A DNA stretch of 64,000 nucleotides from Streblospio benedicti. Its lineage: Eukaryota > Annelida > Polychaeta > Spionida > Spionidae. A program made the translations under genes and the position numbers. Location: the NCBI GenBank assembly GCA_019095985.1, contig CM032663.1, positions 13,373,571-13,437,570 of the forward strand, written 5' to 3'. Under the pieces are notes generated by a model. The model did no database searches, had not been told where the DNA came from, and worked only from the letters and a program-made list of their open reading frames with translations. Positions 23,741-34,749 of this stretch are shown piece by piece (positions within the stretch are counted from its first letter, which is position 1; each line of letters opens with the position of its first letter).

Positions 23741-24871
23741 TTTTTAAATGATAGATAAATGATGTGAATCACAATTTCCATTCATGCTACAGATTTTATC
23801 ATATAAATCCTCGGATGAGTAAAAGTTCACATCTCTATTTACCAACACTGATTCCACTAAATTAGCAAACAGGGTAAAATTGTACTAAATGTCAGGAATG
23901 AATAGAAATAAACTCAAATATTTAACAGTATAGTTTAATATTTCATGATACAACATTACAATATGTAATAAGCTATAACAATGTTTATAAAAGATAAATC
24001 GTTAAAATCATGTTACAGTTACAGTATATGGAACTGACTAGAACGATAACTTGTTTTGGCAACAATAAAAAAGCATCTATTAGACAATCAAATTAGACAT
24101 TTGCATATAAACTACAAAAAAGAACATAAAATTGCATAAAACTAATTGCGCTATGTAGAAAAAGCTAAAAGAATAGATGATAAAATCTGAAAAGATGCTT
24201 CAACAATACTATAAAGAAAAATGCAGAGTATATTTACATTAAATCTTAAACATTTGTCACTTTTTTACCTAAAATTACTTTCATTCATAACCATTTTCTC
24301 TCTTATTTACAATTTATACATGAATTAATTCAGACTTCATTATAACCTGAATCCTTTATTTTCCAACATTAAGTATAAACTGTGCATTGTCGTTAACACT
24401 CAAAAAAGTCATAATTCCAGCCAAATATTTGACTGTTACATTGTAAAATTTCGTAATTCATAGGAATCATTCAACCTAGAACAATTATCATAATTGGCCA
24501 CTAGTATCCTAATATCATTATAACAGTAAAATATGTATAATGAGAACCACAACATAGGATAAAGAGACCAACACGGTAATAATATATCTCACTAACACTC
24601 TGATCAACTATAAAAAACACGGTTTAACTTTACAAATCATTGGCACTAATTAGTTAACAAGTTGAAATTCCCTCGACATCAACATCAATGTTCATCATAT
24701 CAAATATTCACCAGATTTAATACTTGCTAATACAAAAAACCCACTCCCCCGTCTATCTTTATAGCACATGGGTTTTTATGTGGATGCTGAGCATGTCTCA
24801 TTATACGTATTCTGTATATAACCAACAAGACCTTTTTACAGGCTTCAATATATAAAACTAAACCACAAAAA

Positions 24872-25139
24872 TACAGTAGAACATTGTTATATCGACACCA
24901 TGAACATTTATTGGACTTTGCGCCATAAAAATATTATTGGTATTGTATTGTATCACTTATCTCAAATTTTCTATTATCTCATCTCATTATATCGATATCA
25001 CTTATATCAAATTTTCTACGCATTATATTAGGTTGATTTTATTTCATTCCAACCAAATCAGTTGGTTATCTCAAAAATATTTGCTATCGTAAGCATTTTA
25101 CTGTTCTCGCTAGTTTCGAAATAACGAGTTTCTAATGTA
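24872..25139 (-). mobile_element. pogo/Tigger-like MITE, longer relative of the main family
   Basis: Ends TACAGTAGAACATTGTTATA and (reverse complement of the right side) TACATTAGAAACTCGTTATT form imperfect 25-bp terminal inverted repeats. TA lies at both ends. Internal ATATCGATATCACTTATATC motifs are typical of Tc1/mariner-Tigger-derived short elements. No transposase is encoded. Confidence 0.65.
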
Positions 25140-25193
25140 CACAGCACAAACACAAGACATATAACAAAGTTATGTAACTCGCCAATAGGTGGT

Positions 25194-25430
25194 ATTCTTC
25201 ATATTTCTTGTTTCATTGTCTTGTTCCACCTGTTCAAAACTGTTTTCAAACTGGTATTATTGCCTATTTAGAATTTAGTAATATTACTTCTATTTTATCT
25301 CCAATATTTTAACCAATTTTTTCAGGGTGTCATCAGAAAATACCAGTATATACTATAATAGTAGAAATAGAATAAAAATAATAATAATAAATTCTAAATA
25401 AGACACAGAAACAAGAAATATGAACAATAG
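25194..25430. repeat. Imperfect inverted repeat
   Basis: Left-arm segments CATATTTCTTGTTTC and TATTTAGAATTTA have reverse complements on the right (AAATTCTAAATA at about 25390, GAAACAAGAAATATG at about 25407). The right arm lacks about 45 bases present in the left. It may be a MITE or a foldback element. Confidence 0.6.
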
Positions 25431-26044
25431 ACATAAGACTTATAAATACAGTAACAGATCGTAAAGTTGTAAATGCAAAATATCAAGCATGTAGTTTGTG
25501 GAATGAGGCATCATCATTGTTCACTCACAGAAAGAGTCACTGGAAAATTATCACCAGTTTCCCGAAAATGTCAAAATCCTGGTCATTTTGCGCTCCATGT
25601 TTATAATTATATATACATGTACAGTACAAACCTTTTATCTCAATTCTGATAAGTTAAATTTATGGATAGAAAATGACAATTTCCCGGCATTATTTAAGAT
25701 ATTATCAAATCATCTTGGCATGACATTTCATGCAACTTGATTTTTTTTTTTAAATTTAGTACATTCAAGCTTGAGCTAATGAATCTGACTGAATATATGT
25801 TATTTCTTTTTCATTTGCAGGAAGAAGAGATATTTTTAAAATCCTTTCATTTGACACAAAAGTCGCTTTTATAAATTTTTTCCCAGTATCTTGGAAACAG
25901 AATAACACAATCACACACACTGGAATGCTTCGTGGAATGACTGTCTACTTTCCAGCAGGTTTCTAGAACGTTTCTAGAGTGTCCTCATTGGATATCCATC
26001 ATGGAATGCTCTCTGGCTTTTCTGGATCACCCTGAAAAATAGTA

Positions 26045-28110
26045 ACAAATCATTACACATAGAGAACTTAAATCACTAAAATCTTCCCTATAATGACTAG
26101 AACTTTATTTGAATCGCTGCAATTTTCCAGAGTAGGTAGAACTGACACAAGAGTCTGAATATTGTCTACAGAAAATGGAAGTCAACTCTTTCAAAATGTA
26201 ATTTCTTAAACCCTGATTTTCACTTAATTTAGTATACAATGTTACTGATTAGAGAAATCTTTAACAATGATTTCCGGACAATAAAAAGAAGCTTATTTCA
26301 TGTCTGAATAAACCTTATTTGAGAACTGAACAGTTTTGTAATATCTTTGTTTTTGTAACAACTGTTTCATAATCATCAAGACAAAAAGCTTTCAAAAAAC
26401 TCAAATTTTCTTATAAGAGCTATCTTTTCAAGGAAAGAATTTAACCTATTTTTTTACTTCATGCTTTGATATTAAATCCAGAGCTATTAAAAAATCTGTA
26501 CATTGACGCAATATCCACCAGCACTCGACGACCTGCTAACAATGTCTCAGCCAGAAATATGCAGAAAAAATCCTATTTGAAATATGGCTATTGGTTAATG
26601 AAGTGTTAATTCGCCAAACAATATAATCTTTTCAGCCGATCTACACTTATTTACTTATACTCAGCTAGAGCATAATATCGCACACAAATAAAAATGAACC
26701 TCCTCAACAAGATTACCTGTGTAGTAAGATCTGCTCCGAAATGGGACTTTTCAAAGGTTTGTAAATGCAATAAATATCAGTGTTTTCTACCTTTATAATC
26801 TGACCAACTGAAAGATGACCAAGTGACAGAAATTCCAATTCCAAATTTTAGGCAGGTTGAGTTCTGGATTAGATTATCTTTAGCTCAGGTTAAAAGAAAT
26901 GTGATACGATGAACGTGCTCAGTCAGGGAAAAACTGTTCAACCTTTTTACTCCTTGTTAGAGTACAGATCCCAAAGTGGGCTTTTTCGAGGCACTTTGGA
27001 AAGTAAAGGCATTTACTGCTGATCCATTATCAGTCGAATTCTTACAAAAGTTATATTTGGAAGAATAAGTTGATTAACATGAATTCAAAACTTGAACTTT
27101 ATTCAACTTTCAAAAAAAATGTCCAACATTCAACGTTTCGTTACACAGACTGCAAACACTATACAAAATACTACAAAATCACCATGAAGTGTACATCTTG
27201 ATAACGGGAATCTATCGTATGCGCAGAAAATTGACTGAACCAAGAGACATTCGTCAGTATCATTTATAAACATGAGATAACATTGTATGAATTGTCGAAT
27301 TCTCCTTAAAAACTGTCTACAACGAGATGAAAAATGTATAAAACGTGTATCTGTTAGTCAGATCAGTGTATATATGTAAGGAATCATCAAACGGACAACT
27401 CTTGATATACAGATAACAAAAATTGTCACTTCATATGTCTCTATTTTTCTATAACAAGAAGAGACACAAATGTTGATACATAACTGCCATGCAGTGACGT
27501 CGTATTCAGCTTCGACAGAGTGGAAAATCGCTAATTCTAAATATGTGCTGTCAAGATCGTAAAGATTGTAACATAAATTTATTGAATTCTGAATATGTGT
27601 TATTATATACGCTAGCTTTTGTCACATATGTCTTTAAGTACATTCTTCGTTTCGTAACTTGTAGTCTGTCCTATAACAAACCACATCTATCACCAGATCC
27701 GACATGAAGTCTGGTTTGAAACATATAAATATAGCTACAAGTTGATTGTTCATCTGACTAATTGAAATAAATTTGTTATAGGAAGAAGAAAAAGGCAAAT
27801 CAATCTTGACAAGATTATCTCGTAGAATGAAAAATCTCAAGGAAAGCAATGAAAGGAGGCCACAGTATCATCATCTATCCAAGCATAATACTCCAAATCT
27901 CAACGCTTCCGAGCTGTTTGATAAACCGCAGCAGAATTGCTACAACGAACTGTATACACATGAGAAAGCGAACATCACAAAATATCTAACTGTCCTCCAC
28001 CACCACCATGCTGTTGACTTGGACTCTTACACTCTCCTCTAGTCAGATATTCAAGGATAAAAAACATGTAATACACGTAGTTATACACACAATGCCATCA
28101 GAGCCAATAC
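26045..28110. other. AT-rich, likely intron of the - strand gene
   Basis: No exon with both splice sites was found on the - strand here. A weak local repeat pairs 26725-26770 with 26960-27010 (AGATCTGCTCCGAAATGGGA.. / CAGATCCCAAAGTGGGC..). Nothing else is recognised. Confidence 0.45.
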
Positions 28111-28114
28111 CATG

Positions 28115-28304
28115 TTCAGTAGAAGCTTCAATCAAGACAATGTCCATCTCATCATCGAGACCACCTCTGTAATAAGACCATTACTAACAGTCCTAAACTT
28201 TCATATAAACTCCAAAATGAACCTCCATACATAGAGACCACCTCTCTATTGAGACTACTTGAGGTCAGTCCCTTAGGTGGTCTTAATAGAGAGGCTAAAC
28301 TGTA
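28115..28304 (+). mobile_element. CAGTAGAACCTC-family MITE, near full length
   Basis: 190 bp with left end TTCAGTAGAAGCTTCAATCA, canonical centre (ACATAGAGACCACCTCTCTA, GGTGGTCTTAATAGAGAGG) and right end CTAAACTGTA. Confidence 0.85.
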
Positions 28305-28371
28305 TTAGTTTTGAAACAGTGTAAATTTAGGCTTTAACTCGCCCACTTTTAGCAGCTACCTGCAGATTTGA

Positions 28372-28470
28372 TGAGCCAGAGATAATCCGAGTCACGTGGA
28401 TTAACCCTAGAGATAATCTGTGCCACACGGCGGCCATCACACGTGGATTAACCAGATTTTCCAGCTCCTG
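28372..28470 (+). repeat. Short duplication GAGATAAT..CACGTGGATTAACC
   Basis: GAGATAATCCGAGTCACGTG..GATTAACC is followed by GAGATAATCTGTGCC..CACACGTGGATTAACC, about 55 bp apart, giving two CACGTG E-box cores. Function unknown. Confidence 0.55.
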
Positions 28471-28763
28471 CTCAGGTGTGAAAACGCGGAAAACTGATGT
28501 TTGCGCATTACTGTGTATTTTGATAAACGTTTGTTGGTAGAGATGTTGACTACTCCAGCAGCAAGTGTAAAGGTTGTTTTGTAAAGATTAGATTTTCTTT
28601 CCATATGTAGCTCAGTAGTATTACAATGGGACACTATAAATCTTCACTAAACACTTACATTGGTCACTGAAGTATTTGAAGAGTAGGCATCCAAAATATG
28701 ATAAAAATACAGCCAATCTTTTATGATCAATATGCATCTAATTTGCACTATTTGCAACTTCAA

Positions 28764-28965
28764 AGGTTGAACACTGCTCCGTGGTATCTACATGTTAAAT
28801 AGGTACAGTTCAGGCAAGTGAACGATAATGTGAGTGATGAACACCATGTGCTATGGTAACAAGAGTTGCATGCTTCCCAGGGAGTTGAGAAAACCAAATA
28901 TAATGTAAGAAGGACACCAACTACCTGGTGGGAAAGTTAAGTTGCTTTTGAGCATGACAACAATG
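28764..28965 (+). mobile_element. SINE remnant, same family as 30701-31058, 5' end missing
   Basis: CTGCTCCGTGGTATCTACAT.., GTTAAATAGGTACAG, GGGAGTTGAGAAA and ACCTGGTGGGAAAGTTAAG match the body of the SINE at 30.7 kb in the same order. The tRNA-like head is absent and divergence is high. Confidence 0.7.
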
Positions 28966-29639
28966 AATTACGCCTGTGAATAAGCACATTTACATCTATT
29001 TCTATTCCTATGACTTCATTTTGAAACAAGAAGTATCACTGTCCAAGAGCATAAACTGTCAGTACGGTTCACGGGCAGAACACTGATTTTCATGGACACC
29101 GTGAACAGATTTCTCGAGCCAATTACACACGTAAACAATGTGCACGGAACATTTCACACCTAATTTGTACACTCCATTTAGTGTTTCACTGCACATACGT
29201 AGCTTTATAATTGGATTAGTTTCATATAGTAACTTTTGTTGCATGGCTAAAGAAAGACATTTTGCACGGATGTTGGAAGATGAGTAGAACCTATATATGA
29301 AGATGACCGTGGGAGTCATAGGACAAAAGGATGTATTTTTTACGCAAAACGAAAACGATAGTCCGATGCCTGTTATAAGATTATTGCTAAAATCAATCAA
29401 ATCCTATCTAATATTGTCATTTCCCCTGGGCATAGACCAGTATCTGACTGTCTGTCCACCACCTGAGCTGCCACCTTCACCCAGCCTCTCCCCAACACAC
29501 CAGAATCAGTCTCCAGAGGAACAGAATCATCACAGCTGGTAAAAGCTTTCTCAGTTTAGAGCGCACAGCCAATGTGTATGAATATCTTTCTGTTGATACA
29601 ATCATTATACATCTACATTTTACAGCAAAATGAGATTGG

Positions 29640-29765
29640 TAAGGCCATTTAAAAATTGTGGACTATAATTATGGATTTTTATTTTTTCACAAATGATTGG
29701 TCAGGCCATTATTGATTTATTAATTTTTATCCCCCACAAAAATTATTGGTCAGGCCATGGCCTTA
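29640..29765 (+). repeat. Three short repeats ATTGGTCAGGCCAT
   Basis: ATTGGTAAGGCCATTT, GATTGGTCAGGCCATTA and ATTGGTCAGGCCATGG are about 55-65 bp apart, each followed or preceded by T/A-rich sequence. Unclassified. Confidence 0.6.
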
Positions 29766-29789
29766 CCGCCTTAGCCCTTCCTACGGGCC

Positions 29790-29895
29790 TGAGATGTGGT
29801 CTCTCCATATTATGGAGATTCATAGCAGTCTCTTTATAAAAAGCTTGGGACGACAAGAAACAGTCTCATTACAAAGATGGTCCACCTGTACTTGA
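29790..29895 (-). mobile_element. Fragment of CAGTAGAACCTC-family MITE
   Basis: TGTGGTCTCTCCATATTATG, CAGTCTCTTTATAAAAAGCTTGGGAC and CAGTCTCATTACAAAGATGGTCC are the element's centre in reverse. Both ends are lost. Confidence 0.55.
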
Positions 29896-30074
29896 CCAAA
29901 ACTTTATCACCAAGACTAAAAACTAAAAAAAAGCTTCAGTCACGGTGAAATTACAACCAAAAGAGCATCAATGACCAAAAAAAGCTGACACCTGTAATTG
30001 TGCCATCTCAGTACGCACCGGAGCATCCCGTGTTTACCCACACGCCCACGCTGGCCGGACACGCACTGAGGACT

Positions 30075-30090
30075 GTTGTTCCCAGGCAAC
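30075..30090. promoter_or_regulatory. X-box-like motif
   Basis: GTTGTTCCCAGGCAAC contains GTTCCC-A-GGCAAC, an RFX-type pair of half sites with one mismatch. Context is a short GC-richer stretch (30.0-30.18 kb). Confidence 0.25.
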
Positions 30091-30217
30091 CACAGGCACG
30101 AAAATCACGTTATGCGGGCGATGAGGCTCACACAGGTTGGGGACTGTCCGCAAAGTATGGAGACGGGCGGAGGTGTGAAAAGGCTCGTGGTCGCAACTGT
30201 TATAATCTGAGATGGAG

Positions 30218-30525
30218 TACAATAGAGCCTTCCATTAAGACCACATCTATCTTGAGACCACCTCTATAATGAGACCAGTTTTCATGGACTCGAACTTTCG
30301 TATTTAGCTAGTAAATGAGCCTCTGTATAGACTACCTTTCTATTCAGACAACCTAACACTGGAGCAAAATGTGGTCCTGATAGAGAGGTTATATAAGGAG
30401 ACCACCTCTATAATGGGACTGGGTATCTTGTAGTTTCAATTTCCATAAATAGACAGTGAGACCACATTTCTATTAAAGAAAGATGAAGTCAGCTTTCGGA
30501 TGGTTTTTATGGAGAGGTTATGATG
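30218..30525 (+). mobile_element. CAGTAGAACCTC-family MITE plus adjoining second fragment
   Basis: First copy 30218-30395 starts TACAATAGAGCCTTCCATTA and ends TAGAGAGGTTATATA. A second, partial copy follows directly (30396-30525), ending GGAGAGGTTATGATGTA. Tandem arrangement suggests repeated targeting of the same TA-rich site. Confidence 0.75.
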
Positions 30526-30700
30526 TAATCCGGGGTGGTGTCCTCCTTGGTTGGGGTGGGTGGGCACCTAATCACAACATATAGTTCTTTCATCATTGAG
30601 GGGGTTACTTCCGCAAAATTTCAAAGTTCTCCAAGATACCATAATTTTACAACTTTCGTTTAATAACGAGTTCTTCAATAATCAGGTATATATTACATGC

Positions 30701-31058
30701 GTGCTTCCGTGGCCGAGTGGATAGGGAGTTGGACTCGTGACCAGAAGGTCGTGGGTTTGATTCCTGGTCGGGTCTGATGGTAAGTGTTGAGCAAACTTAC
30801 CTCTAACAGGTTGCATACTGCTCCGTGGTACCTACACGTTAAATAGGTACAGGTCGCAAATGTGGGTAATAAACACGTGTGCGCAATAGCAGCAATGCCG
30901 TATGCAGCCAGTGTTGTATGCTCCCCACGGAGTTGAGAAAGATATATGTAGTGTGAAATTGATGCCACTGACCTGGTGTAGATGTAAAGTCGCTAGAAAA
31001 CGGCATGAGCTGTTCAGTGAGACTATAAACCAATACATTTACATTTACATTTACATAT
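30701..31058 (+). mobile_element. tRNA-derived SINE, apparently full length
   Basis: Head: pol III A box TGGCCGAGTGG (30710-30720) and B box GGTTTGATTCC (30754-30764), 34 bases between them, as in a tRNA. A body of about 260 bp has no coding capacity. Tail of ACATTT repeats (about 31034-31056). Known: such elements are transcribed by RNA polymerase III and moved by a partner LINE, whose 3' end the tail usually mimics. Shared body sequence at 28.76 kb and 60.77 kb confirms a dispersed family. Confidence 0.85.
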
Positions 31059-31710
31059 ATGAACATAAAATCGTCAACCGCTGGCAAAAAGGAAACCACA
31101 AGCAACAAGCCCTGTTTCTTGCATGAAGACTCTGCCACAGAGACTGCCTTGTCCAACATACACCCTGTGGTCTGTGAGGGTGTGTGATCTGTAACCCATT
31201 TAAATGTAATTTCATCCATGATTTTGACTTACAAATTTGTCTAATACACATGCTAAAATGACCATGGCAACCACAATGTAATTCAACTTATTCAACTTTT
31301 TACTTTGTTGATTTCGGTGATTCAACTTTTTTCACGTTGATGACTTTGGTGCTAATTCAAGCAAAAAAAATTGACTTCTCTATAGAACTTTTGGTTTTAT
31401 TCCATCATGAATTGAACACAAACCACAATATTACGTCAGCTAAATTATTGTCAAAGAACATCTCACGATTCATCACAATTAGACCTCACATACGAATTTC
31501 AGCTATCAAAGATACCAACATATAATAGACATTCTTTCCCTTCATCTACAACTCAAAATTCACCATTGCTCAGACTCACACAAACATCAAATATAGAATC
31601 AAATCCAACACCATGACAAGATCTACCATACCAATGACACCTGCCCCCACCACCCACCAAAAAAACCAGCAGAATTCCAAGCCCACCATTTGGTGCCAAT
31701 CAATATAACG

Positions 31711-31760
31711 GTCGCTGTGACAACAGTGTCCATGGCAACAGCCATAGTAACCATGGCAAC
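31711..31760. promoter_or_regulatory. Cluster of RFX X-box motifs
   Basis: GTGTCCATGGCAAC (31726-31739) and GTAACCATGGCAAC (31747-31760) lie exactly 21 bp apart start to start, two helical turns. A weaker GTCGCTGTGACAAC precedes at 31711-31724. The second is a full match to GTNRCCNNRGYAAC. Known: RFX factors bind X-boxes, classically in promoters of ciliary genes, often with other sites nearby. No neighbouring first exon was identified. Confidence 0.5.
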
Positions 31761-32069
31761 TAATCTCCAAGCCGCTTCCTTTTCTTTCTAAGTGGATGGC
31801 AAAAAAACGTGCGATCCTCGAATAAACATGGTTTGCCTTTCATCCGTTGGGCGATGTCGAATCGGTACCCACTCTTTATCTCTACACGAAACGGGGAAAA
31901 AACGTGCGTCTCTCTCATCCTTTGTGTTGTCGTTCTTTCTGCTGCCATGTTGGTATAATGATTTCGTCGATTTCATTTCCGTGCCGATTGTTCTGCATGA
32001 ATGAAGACATAGAAATCATGGAGGGGATCAATGAAAGTAGGAGAAGGGGGAGGGCGGGGGCAACTTAGT

Positions 32070-32158
32070 GCTGCTGCTGTTGCTGCTGCTGCTGCTACTG
32101 CTGCTGCTACTGCTGCTGCTGCTCCTTCTACTGCTTGTGCTACTGTTACTACTGCCGG
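32070..32158. repeat. Imperfect (CTG)n microsatellite
   Basis: CTGCTG runs broken by TACTG, CTTCTACTG and TTACTACTG. Reads CTG on +. Confidence 0.85.
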
Positions 32159-32869
32159 TCTAAATTACCACACTTAAAGGCTAGACATTATCAGAAAAGC
32201 CTTTTTCCACTATCCTCCCAACATAAAACCCAGTTACGGGCTAAGCTGCACTTCCCCAATCCTCCTCCAGCTTAAACCCGCACTTCAGCTTAGCAACCCA
32301 GCCCTGTACGGCTGATTACCTTAAGTAATATTGCAAAGCTGGCACTGCTACATCTACGATCATTATCATCCCTCCCGTGCCTTCCTCTCTTACCGCCCGA
32401 GGGTACACGATGGTTCTCTGCGTCCCCACAAGAGGACTCTCCACTCCTTCCTGCCCCTCGAGGGACCATCTCACTCTGGTGGCGATAAAAAAGTCACATT
32501 TCCTCTAGCAAACACCAGTATGTATATGATAGCCGCCCTCGGGCTAGGCTTTGATACCCGGGAGTGCGGTTTGGCGCGCCTCTAATGGCAAAATCGGTCG
32601 CTCGGTGCACTTGTTTTGTGATTGGGAGTAGATCATCCTGTTTACATTATGAGTTGTTGATTCCGTTTGTTCTCGAATTACAATATGGTGATTTATGGTA
32701 AAATGGGATTGTAAAAGATTCACATCCTGAGCATGATGATCATCCTTTTACGAAAAGAAGGACAGAGTCTGGGGGTAAAATGATAAAGTTGGAAGTGATA
32801 GAGAATACAACCCGACTCCTCAAATACAAGAGTCATCTTCCTGTGCATAGAACATGGCAAAAATGACTT

Positions 32870-33270
32870 CAGTTGTGTACATCAAGATTATCAATTCCAA
32901 AAACTAGCGATATAGAGTTTGCTTGGTAAAACATGGATCATATGGAAATCCTATCCCTAAACAAGCTTGAGTGTCTTACTTTCATGTCATTAACTGGAAA
33001 CAGAGGCGTCAGATAATGCACATGAAAATGCTAAAACAATGACAGGGTGCCACTATAATCATAGAAAGAAAAAGCTTTTTTTCATCTCGTGTACAATGTA
33101 GCATATTATTACACCAAGATTATCAATTGCTAAAAGCAAACACAGGGTTCCAGGGTTCCATATGGGTAAAAAGCAAGTGACATGTGAACCAACAAGCTTG
33201 CTTCCACAGCTACCTTCACAGGGTTCCAATACAAATATGAATAAAAACAACATGATAGTTTTCAAGTAAC
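32870..33270 (+). repeat. Local degenerate repeats (CAAGATTATCAATT; AAGTRACATGTGAACYAAC)
   Basis: CAAGATTATCAATTCC at about 32883 recurs at 33116. AAGTGACATGTGAACCAAC (33173) recurs as AAGTAACATGTGAACTAAC (33265), and CAGGGTTCCA occurs three times. It looks like old small duplications. Confidence 0.5.
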
Positions 33271-33517
33271 ATGTGAACTAACACTACCTGCGTGTCAGCA
33301 ACCCTGCTATCGCATGACCCGGTCCCATCGACCTGCGATTTGCCGGCGTATCGGGATGATTAGCTTCAGCCACTCCCAATGCCAGCCATTGATATCAGCA
33401 AAACAGGCGGAAACCTGGGAGAATGCGAAGCCGATTTCTTGCACTTTGGAAGGACACCGAGAGAGAATACACAACCTCACAGAACAGGACATTAGAAGGC
33501 AATATGTAGAATATAAC

Positions 33518-33694
33518 TACAGAAGAACCTCTCTATTAGGACCATGAGGAGGAATGGTCAGAAGTTGTCTCAATCGAGGTGGTCAATTTATGGAGCTTCG
33601 TGATGGTCTCTACTTTATGAAGGCTTGGGACCACCAGAAAGGGTCTTATAAAGTGGTCCTAATATAGAGGTGGTCTTAATTGGATTTCTACTGA
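33518..33694 (-). mobile_element. CAGTAGAACCTC-family MITE
   Basis: TACAGAAGAACCTCTCTATT at the left, GGCTTGGGACCACCAGAAAG in the centre, GGTGGTCTTAATTGGATTTC at the right. Reverse orientation relative to 52.23 kb. Confidence 0.8.
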
Positions 33695-34015
33695 AAAAGG
33701 TTTTGGTGATTTGATTTTAAAAGTTATGTTTCGTAACTGAAAATCTTTCAACAGCAAGAAAAGAACTTGAATAGAAACTTTACAGAACACAAAATACAAC
33801 CATTATGGAGAATATTACTACAAGGTTTTGTTGACTTACATCAATAGATGACATACATTACAACCTAGACGTTGTTTCGTGACTAAAAATTTTCCAACAG
33901 GATAAAAAGAAGCTGACAACAAAAACCTTACACAAACACGAAATATGGCCCATAATTGGAACATCATAATCAAGTCTTATTAATTTTTCGATCAATGAAA
34001 GAAACATATCTTTCT
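33695..34015 (+). repeat. Diverged tandem duplication, unit about 150-160 bp
   Basis: GTTATGTTTCGTAACTGAAA.. (33722) and GTTGTTTCGTGACTAAAA.. (33870) start two copies that share CAACAG..AAAAAGAA, ACTTTACAGAACACAAAATA / CCTTACACAAACACGAAATA and the following blocks. A third, weaker trace begins about 34200. Confidence 0.55.
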
Positions 34016-34458
34016 TCACCAGGTATGTTATGTTACAACGTGAAAAGCAGCCAGTAATAGAGAAAATCACAATATCTGATTTTTGTTCTCTTGATTGAAA
34101 GAGAAATATATGTTTCCTTGTTACGGATTGTTTACGAAGATCTACGATCAATCTGAAATGTGATGAGGAGGTAGAATATCGCTGTATCAACAGGGTTTTA
34201 GTAATTTCGTTAAAAGGTTTTGATTATTCAGATTAATGAAATAAATTCTATACGAATATCAAGTTCAAACATGGAGACATATTTTAACAAGCAAAATTCC
34301 TAGTATGTTGTCAGACAAATCTAATATCTTACGAAATAAGTCTCATAACATTCTTTAAAACATGTTTAAAAATAAGCCATATGTACAACATTGCAGTCCA
34401 AAGTCGTACATTTACTAGGTGCACTCCTTAGTTGGGCAAGTATAAGAAATATCTGGAC

Positions 34459-34745
34459 AAATTATACACTGAATATAAATGGCACAACTTCAGCCAATAT
34501 AAGCTCTCTTTGACACAAACGTACAGAACATTTTACTAAAGTTTTCTTCACTGAATTTCCATCCCATTTCCATACTGCCAACAAATGGGTCTAGTCTAAT
34601 TAGGGTAATATTATACACTGGGTATAAATGACAACTTCAACTAATAAGATATTCTTTGTCGCAAACTTTAACATTTTCAGCATTTTCTTCATCCCAATTC
34701 TATACCTCCAACAAATGGGTCTAATTACAGTAATAACATACACAA
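34459..34745 (+). repeat. Diverged tandem duplication, unit about 148 bp
   Basis: ATTATACACTGAATATAAAT.. (34463) and ATTATACACTGGGTATAAAT.. (34611) begin two copies, both ending CCAACAAATGGGTCTA. Confidence 0.7.
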
Positions 34746-34749
34746 AGAA

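Larger units (their letters stand above)
23930..26031 (-). other. Possible terminal exon and 3' UTR of the ANKS1-like gene
   Basis: On the - strand, TACTATTTTTCAG|G at 26032-26044 is a good acceptor. The exon beginning at 26031 reads GDPEKPESIP then TGA in phase 0 (to 25999). The 2 kb beyond it is AT-rich and low in ORFs, like a 3' UTR, although it contains a Tigger-like insertion and an inverted repeat. The link to the exon at 36.1-36.65 kb is inference from strand and phase; intermediate exons were not found. Confidence 0.3.

Noticed and set aside
25800-25870. Plus-strand acceptor TTTTTCATTTGCAG|GAAGAAGAG
   Set aside because: No open frame or partner donor follows; probably chance in T-rich DNA.
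30703-30775. A true tRNA gene
   Set aside because: The cloverleaf is imperfect and the unit continues into a repeated SINE body with an ACATTT tail, so it is a SINE head.
32070-32158. CRISPR-like or satellite array
   Set aside because: It is a simple CTG microsatellite; no spacer/repeat alternation exists anywhere in the window.
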